Below, in pieces: positions 34,037 through 42,369 of a stretch of 42,369 bases of DNA (its first letter is position 1; each line of letters begins with the position of its first letter). Position numbers and translations under genes: made by a program. Location of the stretch: the NCBI GenBank assembly GCA_009785215.1, contig WQWU01000019.1:1-42369 (forward strand), written 5' to 3'. Below the pieces are notes generated by a model. That model was given only the letters and a program-made list of their open reading frames with translations, did no database searches and was not told the DNA's origin. The stretch is from Treponema sp. Lineage in GTDB: Bacteria > Spirochaetota > Spirochaetia > Treponematales > Breznakiellaceae.

Positions 34037-34567
34037 ATGAAAATAATACTAATTTCAATAATTGCCGCTATGAGTTTAATATCATGCGACATTCCGGCGT
34101 ACTATAACTATAATGTTACAAATGAATCTAACAAACCGGTGTCTTATATTTTTAACGGCACCCCTGATACTCTTGAACCAGGCGAATGGAAACCATATCA
34201 ATCAAAAACTGGAGCCCGCTTTACCGGACTAATAGATATTGATGCCGGCGAAACACATGGTTTTAATATCAGTGTAAAGCTTAGATCGCACAGAAACGAT
34301 TATGTTTTTTATAATTTTTCTCCGTTTGATCTTCACGTATTAAATACATTGCCAATAGATCTCACCATAAAAGCCGGAGAATATATTGATAATGGCGGTT
34401 CAACCGAATTGCTTGTTGCTGCCGATTCTAATCCTAATACAAATGCAAAAATATACACAAACAAGCCTGTCTTTGCTGTTGTAACTGAAGTATATCAAAA
34501 TTTTCCAATTATTTTTGACTGGAAATATATCGACGATGATAGAATTGTTTATCTTATAATTAAATAG
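34037..34567 (+). CDS. Small lipoprotein of unknown function
   Basis: 176 residues beginning with a lipoprotein signal peptide: MK, hydrophobic core, lipobox LISC with Cys17 as the lipid-attachment residue. The mature part (about 159 residues) looks beta-rich, with a repeated YNYNVTNESNKPVSYIFN-like pattern near the start reminiscent of small immunoglobulin-like or jelly-roll surface proteins, but I do not recognise the family. It stands alone between two minus-strand kinase operons, behind a consensus promoter, so it is probably well expressed. It might be a ligand-binding or envelope partner of a neighbouring sensor; this is only suggested by position. Confidence 0.8.
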   Translation: MKIILISIIAAMSLISCDIPAYYNYNVTNESNKPVSYIFNGTPDTLEPGEWKPYQSKTGARFTGLIDIDAGETHGFNISVKLRSHRNDYVFYNFSPFDLHVLNTLPIDLTIKAGEYIDNGGSTELLVAADSNPNTNAKIYTNKPVFAVVTEVYQNFPIIFDWKYIDDDRIVYLIIK

Positions 34568-34587
34568 ATATAATCAAAACTATTTAA
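34560..34587. terminator. AT-rich inverted repeat over two convergent stop codons
   Basis: TTAAATAG (34560-34567) and CTATTTAA (34580-34587) form a perfect 8-bp inverted repeat with a 12-nt loop. The left arm ends with the TAG of the lipoprotein gene and the right arm covers the TAA of the minus-strand kinase. No U-run follows, and the stem is weak, so termination may be partial. Confidence 0.35.
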
Positions 34588-37500
34588 AACTCTTGTGCAC
34601 TTACGGCTTTCTCCGCAGCGGAAATGACCTCTTTAAATTCTCCGTGCAGCAAATTTACAGAGATTTCATCTAAAAGCCTGTTTATTTTTTGTGTCCATGT
34701 TTTTTTTCTTAAATCGTCCATTGCTGTTTTGGCATCTTTCTTTTTCATGTTTTCACATGCTGTTTTTATAACTATTAATTTATCTTTCAGGAAGACCATG
34801 TCATCAAACGAAACATCATCTGCCTCTTTTAATTTTTCTGTTTTATATTTATTAAGGATCAATTTAAGCAGATTTATAAACGGCGGAGTATCAGTTAATA
34901 TTTCTTCTATTCTTCCATCATCTCCCGCCTGTTCCAGTTTAAAAGCATCAGTAGACAGTTCTTTTTCTCCAATATTTAAAAGAACGCTTTTCATGCTATG
35001 AACATTTATTGTAAATAAATTCACTTCTGCATCATCCTGGTTTTTTATTTTCGGCAGAATATCTTCCAATACAGCAATAGTTTTTTCAATATCACGCAAG
35101 ACAGATTTTATTATCTCATTGCTTATTTGAGTATTCAGCTCCTTTCCGGAAACAAGTTTTAGTTTTACTTTTTGCCGTGATTCTTCAATCACTTCTGGCG
35201 GCTGCTTGTCGCGGATTAATCTGTTAAGCGATGCATTTAACTCGCGAATATCAATTGGTTTAGAAATAAAGCCGTCTAAACCATTGGATAAGAACATAAC
35301 CGATGATCCGGTTACGGCATTAGCTGTCAGTGCTACAATAGGATGGGTATAACCCATTTCGCGGATTATTTTTGTTGCTTCCAATCCATTCATTTTTGGC
35401 ATCATATGATCCATAAAAATAATATCGTAGATTTTTCCGGCTTTGATTCTGTCTATTGCTTCAAAACCGCTGGAAACAGTTTCGATATTAAGGCCGTAAG
35501 GCAGCATCATACCCTTTGCTACATATAGATTGGATTCAACATCATCTACTATAAGGACGCTGCCGTAAGGCATGTATTCATGAACAATCTGCGCCCTGTT
35601 CAGTTTAAGCATATTTTTAAAACGGCTGCTGCGTAATTTTTCTGCCAGTTCAGCGCCGCAGACACTAGAGCCGATCCGCTCTTGAGGAAGACGCACCAGA
35701 AATACAGAACCTTTATTAAGTTCGCTTTCAACAGAAATTTCGCCGTTCATTACATCAATAAGGCGTTTTGTAATATGCATCCCCAGCCCTGTACCGACAA
35801 TAGTGCGGTTAGTATCCATATTAAAACGTGTATATTCGTCAAACAGCTTATTAATCTGTCCTTCTGACATTCCCTGCCCGGTATCGGTAATACGTAAAAT
35901 AAGCATACACGGAGTGCGCTCTGTTCCGGCACCGGGAATTTCATTACATAAAGCGCTGACCGACAGTTCTACCTTGCCTTTGTCGGTATACTTAAATGCA
36001 TTAGAAAGTATATTGTTTAATATCTGTTTAATGCGAAGTTCGTCACCTAACAAATCAAGCGGAGTATCTTTATCAATTTTAAGGTCAAACTCTATAGGTT
36101 TACTGTCATACCGCAGAAGATTTAATTGTACAGTATCGTATATAATGCTTGGAATATCGTACTGTGCCGGTATTATTTCCAGCTTGCCGGCTTCAATTTT
36201 GGAAAGGTCGAGTATATCATTGATAATATTCAGCAATAAATTTCCTGAACTGTATACCATATTAAACGCTTCATCAATCTCCGGCGAATTAGTATCTTTT
36301 TGCAGCTGAATTTCCGCTGTACCAAGAATCGCATTCATCGGTGTTCGGATTTCATGACTTATATGCGACAAAAATTCACTCTTTGCTTTATTTGCGGCTT
36401 CTGCTTCCATGCGGTTTCTTTCTGCATCAAAAATCAGTTTCTTCATGGGTGTTATATCAATAATTGTACCTGCAGTACGCAAAGGATTGCCGCTTTCATC
36501 CCTGATAGTCTTGCCTGTAGCGTGGATATAAACACACTCGCCGTTTTTTTTCAAAACGCGGTATTCCACATTGTAAGGCGTTTGACCTGTCTTATCCATC
36601 AAATGTCCAATAACGGCATCGGGAACCCATTTCCAATCATCGGGATGCATACACTTGAATAAACTGCTGGCAAGATTAGGGAATTCGTTTTCGTCCTTAT
36701 ATCCCAATAAATACCTGAACTCATCCGGGATAATAAGTTTGTTATTGGGATTTAACGGATCATTCTTCATTATATCCATTTCCCACATGAATATATTTCC
36801 GGCTTCCATTGCCATGTTCAATTTTATCAAACGGTATTCAGCTTCTTCCCGCTGTTTTTCTGCTTTGTTTATTAAGATTTTTTCAGATGTTATATCGATA
36901 ATTGTTCCAACAGTGTGCAGAGGATTACCTTCGCTGTCCCGGATAGTTTCTCCAGTAGCATGGATATAAACATAATCACCGTTTTTTTTCTGCAATCTGT
37001 ATTCAATATCGTAAGGCGTCTGCCCTGTTTTGTCTAAAATGTGAGCATTAGCGGCAGCTGGCACCCGTTCTACATCATCAGGGTGAAGACAGTTTACTAA
37101 ACTACTGATAACGTTAGGAAAGTCGGTTTCATCATTATACCCCAATACATGCCTTAATCCGTCCGGCCAAACTGCCGAAGTATCGTTGATAACGTCTTGG
37201 TCGTCACTTGCAATTTTTGTTTCCCATATATGCGCGTCTGCAGCATTTAACGCCAGGTTTAATTTAATAAGTCTAAGTTCAGCTTCCGCACGCTGCCTTT
37301 CTGCTTCAAAAATAAAATTTTTCATGGGTGTTATATCAATAATTGTACCAACAGTATGCAGAGGGTTACCGTCTTTATCCCTAATAGTCTTGCCTGTAGC
37401 ATGGATATAAACATAACCGCCGTTTTTTTTCTGCAGCCTGTATTCCAAATTGTAAGGTGTTTGATCTGTTTTATCCAACAGATGAGCAATGAACGCATTA

Positions 37501-38738
37501 GGTACCATTTCCATGTCTTCGGGATGGAGACGGTTTACTAAAGTGCCGACAGAGTTTGGAAAATCGGTTTCGTTCTTATACCCCAGAGCAAACCTTAACC
37601 CGTCTGGCCAAATTACCGGATTGGAAAAATTAAGCGGATCATCCTTTATAAGTTCCATTTCCCATAAAAATACTTTTCCAACTTCCATTGCCATGCTTAA
37701 TTTAACAAGCAAGTTTTTATCCGCTAATGCTTTATCTTTTCCTGCGAGGAGGCGCAAGAGGATAAAACTTAGTCCTGTTGCCATAATCAGCCCAAGGGCG
37801 ATTAGAAACCATAAAATAAACTGAAGGCTTGAAATGTAATGATATATAGGAGTAGCAACGCCAATATACCAGCCGTTATCAAGCCGGCGGACGTTATGGA
37901 TTTTTGTACTCCCGTCGCGGCTAAGGAACCTGTCTCCAAAAACAAAACCATTCTGTTCTAATTTGTCTGCTATGCCCGAGATGCCGGTTGCATGTGCATC
38001 ACGTAATGGCACGCCGATAAATTCAGGAAAGGGGAACGCTATGATAGTCATATTTTCGTCCAGCATCATCCATGTTATAGGACTGTCTCTGCGCAATTCA
38101 TAGGAAAACTCATAAATCCTGTCTAACAGGATATTCAATCCGACAATGGCAATTAAATTGCCAGCGTTATCGTATAAGCCGCGAGCGTATGCAAGGGCGA
38201 CTTCGCCAGTTACCATATCAACATAAGGAGGAGTGACAACGATTTGACCTTTTGCCGCACTGGCGAGTATATACCAATCCCGTTCTTCAACAATAAAAAT
38301 CCCCGCTTCTTCCAAAGCATGCCAGTCTGTTTCCGGCGAAATTGCGCTGAATGCGTTCCTTTCGATCTGACCGGGAATATCAAAATATGCAAAAACACTG
38401 AGAAATCCCGGAATACCTTTATTTTTGCTATACTCGGTTATACCAGAAATATATACCTTCATTTCTTCCAAACCGGCGCCTTGAGAAAGCTGCATATTTA
38501 TTGACTGGCTTATCATACCTGTCATTGTTTCCAGTTCTTTCAAGTCGGCTTGCAGCTGTGATTCAATACTGATGAACAAAGCTTCTACTTCGTCCTCCAG
38601 GTGCCCGCGCTCCATTTGTAACCCAAACATGAAGCTCGCAAGTACCATTAACCCAAACGCAAAAAAGACAGCCAAGACCTGCAAATATGCCAGACGCGAT
38701 GAAAACGCTTTACGTATGAAAGAACTAATTACAGGCAC
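34584..38738 (-). CDS. Hybrid histidine kinase: Cache-3xPAS-HisKA-HATPase-REC-Hpt
   Basis: 1384 residues, the largest protein here. TM1 about 18-40, periplasmic dCache sensor about 45-300, TM2 about 305-330. Three consecutive PAS_3/PAC units of about 146 residues follow (344-489, 490-636, 637-782), each ending GTIIDIT plus a short helix. HisKA His795 (EFLSHISHEIRTPMNA), HATPase with GTGLGM (note M for L), receiver Asp1110 (FMDHMMPKMNG), Hpt His1247 (VHSMKSVLLNIGEKE), then a helical tail of about 100 residues. GTG start at 38738-38736 with a perfect AAGGAGG. Transmitter, second receiver and tail resemble the soluble kinase at 25325-27529. Ligand unknown; no cognate output gene is adjacent. Confidence 0.93.
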   Translation of the reverse strand: MPVISSFIRKAFSSRLAYLQVLAVFFAFGLMVLASFMFGLQMERGHLEDEVEALFISIESQLQADLKELETMTGMISQSINMQLSQGAGLEEMKVYISGITEYSKNKGIPGFLSVFAYFDIPGQIERNAFSAISPETDWHALEEAGIFIVEERDWYILASAAKGQIVVTPPYVDMVTGEVALAYARGLYDNAGNLIAIVGLNILLDRIYEFSYELRRDSPITWMMLDENMTIIAFPFPEFIGVPLRDAHATGISGIADKLEQNGFVFGDRFLSRDGSTKIHNVRRLDNGWYIGVATPIYHYISSLQFILWFLIALGLIMATGLSFILLRLLAGKDKALADKNLLVKLSMAMEVGKVFLWEMELIKDDPLNFSNPVIWPDGLRFALGYKNETDFPNSVGTLVNRLHPEDMEMVPNAFIAHLLDKTDQTPYNLEYRLQKKNGGYVYIHATGKTIRDKDGNPLHTVGTIIDITPMKNFIFEAERQRAEAELRLIKLNLALNAADAHIWETKIASDDQDVINDTSAVWPDGLRHVLGYNDETDFPNVISSLVNCLHPDDVERVPAAANAHILDKTGQTPYDIEYRLQKKNGDYVYIHATGETIRDSEGNPLHTVGTIIDITSEKILINKAEKQREEAEYRLIKLNMAMEAGNIFMWEMDIMKNDPLNPNNKLIIPDEFRYLLGYKDENEFPNLASSLFKCMHPDDWKWVPDAVIGHLMDKTGQTPYNVEYRVLKKNGECVYIHATGKTIRDESGNPLRTAGTIIDITPMKKLIFDAERNRMEAEAANKAKSEFLSHISHEIRTPMNAILGTAEIQLQKDTNSPEIDEAFNMVYSSGNLLLNIINDILDLSKIEAGKLEIIPAQYDIPSIIYDTVQLNLLRYDSKPIEFDLKIDKDTPLDLLGDELRIKQILNNILSNAFKYTDKGKVELSVSALCNEIPGAGTERTPCMLILRITDTGQGMSEGQINKLFDEYTRFNMDTNRTIVGTGLGMHITKRLIDVMNGEISVESELNKGSVFLVRLPQERIGSSVCGAELAEKLRSSRFKNMLKLNRAQIVHEYMPYGSVLIVDDVESNLYVAKGMMLPYGLNIETVSSGFEAIDRIKAGKIYDIIFMDHMMPKMNGLEATKIIREMGYTHPIVALTANAVTGSSVMFLSNGLDGFISKPIDIRELNASLNRLIRDKQPPEVIEESRQKVKLKLVSGKELNTQISNEIIKSVLRDIEKTIAVLEDILPKIKNQDDAEVNLFTINVHSMKSVLLNIGEKELSTDAFKLEQAGDDGRIEEILTDTPPFINLLKLILNKYKTEKLKEADDVSFDDMVFLKDKLIVIKTACENMKKKDAKTAMDDLRKKTWTQKINRLLDEISVNLLHGEFKEVISAAEKAVSAQEF
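36393..37709 (-). repeat. Three tandem PAS-coding repeats of about 440 bp
   Basis: Units at about 37709-37272, 37271-36831 and 36830-36393. Protein identity between units is high in the PAC part (TPYNxEYRxxKKNG, YIHATGxTIRD, GNPLxTxGTIIDIT). At DNA level a 29-bp stretch is identical between 36442-36470 and 37321-37349, showing recent duplication or gene conversion. Confidence 0.85.
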
Positions 38739-38777
38739 AAGACCTCCTTCCCGCTTGTGAAAACATTCGATTTTACA

Positions 38778-38793
38778 TTATATCATGATATAC
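38778..38793 (-). promoter_or_regulatory. Extended -10 promoter of the triple-PAS kinase with palindrome
   Basis: On the minus strand TGATATAAT (TATAAT at 38783-38778) is an extended -10 with no convincing -35. A perfect 14-bp palindrome TATATCATGATATA (38780-38793) overlaps it. AAGGAGG and the GTG start follow. The rest of the 287-bp divergent gap (38739-39025) is AT-rich and holds the chemoreceptor promoter and nothing else that I can name. Confidence 0.5.
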
Positions 38794-38938
38794 CCGGAAA
38801 TATAAAGAAAAAAAACAAAAATTAAAAATGTTTTTATACAGGAAATTGATATAAGTAACAATTAAATAATTACCCGCAGCAGAGCATTTATCTTTATTAG
38901 AACAGAATTGGAAATACAAGAATGAACAATTATAAAAA

Positions 38939-38967
38939 TTGACAGCATCCGGAAAAGATGTCATAAT
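38939..38967 (+). promoter_or_regulatory. Promoter of the chemoreceptor gene at 39026
   Basis: TTGACA (38939-38944), a 17-bp spacer and CATAAT (38962-38967), with TG at the extended -10 position (TGTCATAAT). It lies 58 bp upstream of the ATG, with AAGGA and AGGAT as possible Shine-Dalgarno sites. Confidence 0.65.
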
Positions 38968-39025
38968 ATGGGGGTATAAAAACATTTAAAACAAGACAGT
39001 AACTTTACAATAAGGAACATAGGAT

Positions 39026-40858
39026 ATGAAAAAAAGAAGTGTTTTCCATTCACTTAAATTTAGGCTAATTGCCTTTTTTGTTATTTTTATAATTATTTTG
39101 ACAACAATATTGGTTTTACTGGGCGTACGGGAATTGTCAATTACAGTAATTGACTCATATTCAAAGCAGGGTATCTTACTTGTAGAAAATGCCGTTTCAA
39201 ATATAAATGGTGACTCATTTGAAAAATTGGTTAAATCGCTGGATATTAACGATCCATTTTATGAAGAAACAAGGTTGATGTTATCTCGATTAAAAGATTT
39301 TTCCTATTGTCTCTACTTATATACCATCGCTCCAAAAAACGGAAATATCTGGCAATACATTATTGACGGTTCCGCCCCTATGGATGACGAAGAAAACTTT
39401 TCCGCTCTTGGAGATGAAGAAGACGTTAGCGATCATGATGCCGCATTCAGAAGAGCATGGTCTTCGGGGCAAACCGAAGTTTCCGGTCTTGTAGATCAGG
39501 GAGAATGGGGCTGGTTAATTTCCGTGTATACTCCTATAAAAAATTCTAAAGGGGAAATTGTCGGCTTGGTAGCCTGCGATTTTGACGCCGAAGATCTTCG
39601 TGATGCAATAATTGAAATTGAATTACAGCAGATAGCCACGGGTTTGATAGCGATTTTTATCGGTACTATTATTCTTTTATTAATTATGCGCATGATTTTT
39701 AAACCTGCAAAAGAAATTAATAATATTCTAAACGAAATTTCTCAGGGTGACGGCGATTTAACAAAACGCATTGATCATATTAAGGATAACGAAATTGGAG
39801 AACTTGCAAAATCATTTAATAGTACGTTAGATATGATTACTAAAATGATTAGGAATATTAAAATGGAGACTGCGGCATTAATTGATACAGGAAATGAGCT
39901 CTCTACCAGCATGAGTCAAACTGCTTCTGCTGTAAATGAAATTACCACGAATATTCAAAGTATTCAGAGCCGTATTATGAACCAGAGCGCAAGTGTCAGT
40001 GAAACTCATGCAACAATGGAACAAGTTGTAGTAAATATTAATAAACTGAATTCGCATGTAGAGAATCAAAGCATTAATGTTTCTACTGCTTCGTCTGCTA
40101 TCGAACAGATGGTTGCCAACACAAGTTCTGTAACCGAAACGCTCAAAAAAAATTCAATCAATGTAAAAAATCTGGAAGAAGCATCGGAGTTGGGGCGTGT
40201 AGGCTTACATGAAGTAGCATCAGACATTAAAGAAATATCATACCAGTCCGAAGGGCTTTTTAATATAAATACAGTAATGGAAAATATTTCGAGCCAGACA
40301 AACCTGCTTTCCATGAATGCAGCTATCGAAGCGGCGCACGCAGGAGAAGCCGGCAAGGGATTTGCTGTTGTTGCAGGAGAAATCCGTAAACTTGCAGAAA
40401 ACTCAGGCCAGCAGTCAAAAACAATCAGCGAAGTTTTAAAGAAAATAAAAAGCGCTATAGATAAAATTACTTTTTCTACAAGTAATGTTCTTGAAAAATT
40501 CGAAGCTATCGATTCAAGCATAAATACTGTATCCGACCAGGAAGAACATATTCTAAACTCAATGGAAGAACAGCAAGCCGGAAGCAAACAAGTTCTGGAA
40601 GGTATAGGTAACTTAAACGAAATAACCAGACAGGTTAAAAGCGGATCACAGGAAATGCTTGAAGGTTCGGAAGAAGTTATAAGAGAAAGCACTAATCTGG
40701 AAAAAGTTACGCAGGAAATTACTTCCGGCATGAGCGAGATGGCTGCCGGTGCAAATCAGATAAATACTGCAATAAATCAGGTTAATGAAATAAGCATAAG
40801 AAACCGTGATAATATCAGCTTGTTAGTTAAGGAAGTTGCCCGTTTTAAAGTTGAGTAA
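39026..40858 (+). CDS. Methyl-accepting chemotaxis protein with small Cache-type sensor
   Basis: 610-residue chemoreceptor. TM1 about 12-34, a periplasmic domain of about 165 residues (38-200) with a single-Cache-like pattern ([20 protein letters not shown], 161-180), TM2 about 203-225, HAMP about 222-276, then the cytoplasmic signalling coiled coil. The tip [34 protein letters not shown] is conserved. No CheR-docking pentapeptide at the C-terminus (ends FKVE). The signalling half closely matches that of the receptor at 2927-5044 (FRIE end), so the two probably feed the same array. Ligand unknown. Confidence 0.95.
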   Translation: MKKRSVFHSLKFRLIAFFVIFIIILTTILVLLGVRELSITVIDSYSKQGILLVENAVSNINGDSFEKLVKSLDINDPFYEETRLMLSRLKDFSYCLYLYTIAPKNGNIWQYIIDGSAPMDDEENFSALGDEEDVSDHDAAFRRAWSSGQTEVSGLVDQGEWGWLISVYTPIKNSKGEIVGLVACDFDAEDLRDAIIEIELQQIATGLIAIFIGTIILLLIMRMIFKPAKEINNILNEISQGDGDLTKRIDHIKDNEIGELAKSFNSTLDMITKMIRNIKMETAALIDTGNELSTSMSQTASAVNEITTNIQSIQSRIMNQSASVSETHATMEQVVVNINKLNSHVENQSINVSTASSAIEQMVANTSSVTETLKKNSINVKNLEEASELGRVGLHEVASDIKEISYQSEGLFNINTVMENISSQTNLLSMNAAIEAAHAGEAGKGFAVVAGEIRKLAENSGQQSKTISEVLKKIKSAIDKITFSTSNVLEKFEAIDSSINTVSDQEEHILNSMEEQQAGSKQVLEGIGNLNEITRQVKSGSQEMLEGSEEVIRESTNLEKVTQEITSGMSEMAAGANQINTAINQVNEISIRNRDNISLLVKEVARFKVE

Positions 40859-40863
40859 AAAGA

Positions 40864-42369
40864 TTGCATTCATCATTTCACTTTGAACGTCAGCGGCTGA
40901 ACGATCTGTTTATGCAGGCAATTAAATATCCGCTGGTTCTTATTTGTGCAGGGGCAGGTTACGGCAAGACTACCGCTGTTCATGACTTTGTTCATGAATA
41001 TCAGGCTGCTACAGTATGGATTCAACTTTCTGAACGCGATAATGTAGGCAGCCGTTTTTGGGAAAACTTTATTCATACCATGACTAAAGTTAACCCTGCA
41101 TTTACCAAAGCTGTCAGCAAAATTGGTTTTCCGGACACCGCAGACAAGTTAAACCAATATCACACTATCTTACGTGAACATGTTATAAAAAAACGGCGGA
41201 TCATTGTTTTTGATGACTGCCACCTTATCGAAAACCCCGCCGTAATCCGTTTTATAGAAAACACATTCCATAACATGCCGGCGGGAACATCGTTTTTTAT
41301 GATTTCCCGTTCAACCCCTCGGATTAATTTGGCTGGATTGGTTTCCAAAGGACATATTTTTAATATAAGCGAAGACGAGCTTCGTTTTACCGAAAATGAA
41401 CTAACACAATATTTACGGCAGCTGGAAACATTCACTCAGCCTGGCAATGAATACCCAATGGAAACTCTGCGGGAAATTATGCAGGATACAGGCGGTTGGG
41501 CTTTTGCAATTAATCTTATAACACGGTCGTTTCAAAAAGCTCCTGCATACACCGGCTATCTGCGCACTGCAATGAAGACAAACATTTTTCGTTTTATGGA
41601 AACAGAAATTTGGGATGGAATTTCTAAGCGGCTGCAATTATTTTTGATCCAGCTTTCTCTTATCGATCATTTGTCAGTTGACATCATTACATTATTGACA
41701 GGCACTGACACAGCTTTGCTTGATGAACTGGAGAGGCAAAACGCATACATACGCCGTGATAGTTATATCAACGCTTATCTTATTCATCCGCTGTTTTTGG
41801 AATTTCTTGCCGTAAAACAACCGCTTCTTTCGCAGGAACAAAAACATAAAACATATTCAATAGCAGCAGATTGGTGTAATAAAAATGGGTTTAAACTTGA
41901 TGCATTGTCATATTATGAAAAAACAGGCGATTATGAAGCAATCGTTTCCATTTTTTATGAATTGCCGACACAAATTCCACATGATATTGCGCGTTATGCG
42001 AAAGAAATATTTGACAAAATACCGGAAGAAGCATTTGAACGTATAAATTTTCTTGCAGTAATACATATACGCACTATTATGGGGCTTGGGCTTTTGAATG
42101 AAGCATTCAAACTGGCAGAATCTTATGAAGCAAAAATCCTAAAATTACCTGATGAAAATCCCAACAAAGGTTATACACTTGGAGGGATTTATTATTACTG
42201 GGGTATCCTGCGAATACAAATGAGCATAACGGAAGATCGTTATGACTTTGATGAATACTTTGCAAAATTAGAAGAATGTATGTCTAAATCGTCAATTAAA
42301 AATATCCGTGTATCAAACCCGCCTGCTTTTTTATGGGTTAATCCTGTGGGTGTTTCCAGAAAAGGCGCT
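40864..42369 (+). CDS. MalT/LuxR-type ATP-dependent transcriptional regulator, N-terminal part
   Basis: An open frame of 502 codons runs from a TTG at 40864 to the window edge without a stop. It begins HFERQRLNDLF, as MalT-like (LAL/STAND) regulators do, followed by the Walker A P-loop CAGAGYGKTT (Gly30-Thr37) and Walker B RRIIVFDDCH (112-119). Then come the sensor-like SRSTPR and winged-helix regions and the beginning of the TPR-like ligand domain. The LuxR helix-turn-helix expected at the C-terminus is outside the window. The first ATG (40912) would remove the conserved ERQRL start, so TTG is preferred, although no good Shine-Dalgarno is visible. It begins 5 bp after the chemoreceptor stop, so the two are probably cotranscribed. 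Confidence 0.85.
   Translation, partial: MHSSFHFERQRLNDLFMQAIKYPLVLICAGAGYGKTTAVHDFVHEYQAATVWIQLSERDNVGSRFWENFIHTMTKVNPAFTKAVSKIGFPDTADKLNQYHTILREHVIKKRRIIVFDDCHLIENPAVIRFIENTFHNMPAGTSFFMISRSTPRINLAGLVSKGHIFNISEDELRFTENELTQYLRQLETFTQPGNEYPMETLREIMQDTGGWAFAINLITRSFQKAPAYTGYLRTAMKTNIFRFMETEIWDGISKRLQLFLIQLSLIDHLSVDIITLLTGTDTALLDELERQNAYIRRDSYINAYLIHPLFLEFLAVKQPLLSQEQKHKTYSIAADWCNKNGFKLDALSYYEKTGDYEAIVSIFYELPTQIPHDIARYAKEIFDKIPEEAFERINFLAVIHIRTIMGLGLLNEAFKLAESYEAKILKLPDENPNKGYTLGGIYYYWGILRIQMSITEDRYDFDEYFAKLEECMSKSSIKNIRVSNPPAFLWVNPVGVSRKGA

Noticed and set aside
35803..36309. A 168-codon plus-strand open frame antisense to the triple-PAS kinase
   Set aside because: Covers the conserved ATPase and HisKA region of the real gene and has no family features.
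36393..37709. CRISPR-like or mobile repeat
   Set aside because: The repeats are adjacent, in frame and encode PAS domains; there are no spacers or insertion-sequence ends.
40066..40731. A 221-codon minus-strand open frame inside the second chemoreceptor
   Set aside because: It mirrors the repetitive coiled-coil coding sequence; no recognisable domain, no promoter or ribosome site.

Overview
The window looks like a chromosomal segment of a low-GC spirochaete, probably a host-associated Treponema relative. Several things point that way. Acetate kinase has a C-terminal extension of the treponemal type. CheX sits beside CheY. There is a dense set of Cache-domain methyl-accepting proteins and very large hybrid histidine kinases. 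A lipoprotein, a signal-peptide-bearing putative outer-membrane protein and a MalT-type regulator complete the picture of a diderm. The genus is inferred from protein character only; no rRNA or other marker is present.

Layout. Positions 1-156 (-) hold the N-terminus of an XRE-type regulator cut by the window edge. Positions 378-2790 (-) are an ackA / PfkB sugar-kinase pair. Positions 2927-6677 (+) hold a Cache chemoreceptor and a putative exported outer-membrane protein. Positions 6757-10882 (+) are a tight four-gene operon: CheY-like receiver, CheX-like phosphatase, a lipid-kinase-fold protein with eroded catalytic motifs, and a membrane-bound CheA-like kinase with its own Hpt but no CheW-type domain. 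Read convergently on the minus strand (18590 to 10884) is an antiporter-EIIA fusion, a FIST-sensor hybrid kinase, an HD-GYP response regulator and a type II pantothenate kinase. Positions 18667-21908 (+) form a compact tungsten/molybdenum enzyme operon: polyferredoxin, aldehyde ferredoxin oxidoreductase, MoeB/ThiF-like activator, MoaD/ThiS-like carrier.

Positions 21981-38738 are almost entirely giant hybrid kinases: a coupled pair on the plus strand (21981-27529), a pair on the minus strand (33844-27548), a small lipoprotein (34037-34567), and a 1384-residue kinase with three tandem PAS domains (38738-34584). The segment ends with a second chemoreceptor (39026-40858) and, 5 bp later, the start of a MalT/LuxR-type ATPase regulator that runs off the edge.

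How it works together (inference). Seven sensor kinases with different inputs are encoded here: two Cache types, a double solute-binding domain, Cache plus triple PAS, FIST, multi-TM plus PAS, and one soluble relay. The only outputs encoded are a CheY/CheX pair and a c-di-GMP phosphodiesterase; there is no DNA-binding response regulator. Signals therefore probably converge on motility and c-di-GMP. Two kinase sub-lineages can be recognised by their receiver and transmitter motifs, so the array grew partly by duplication. The strongest system-level candidate is the 6757-10882 operon, a self-contained CheA-like membrane phosphorelay with a decayed lipid kinase. No tRNA, rRNA, CRISPR array or insertion sequence was seen, and no gap between genes exceeds about 290 bp.
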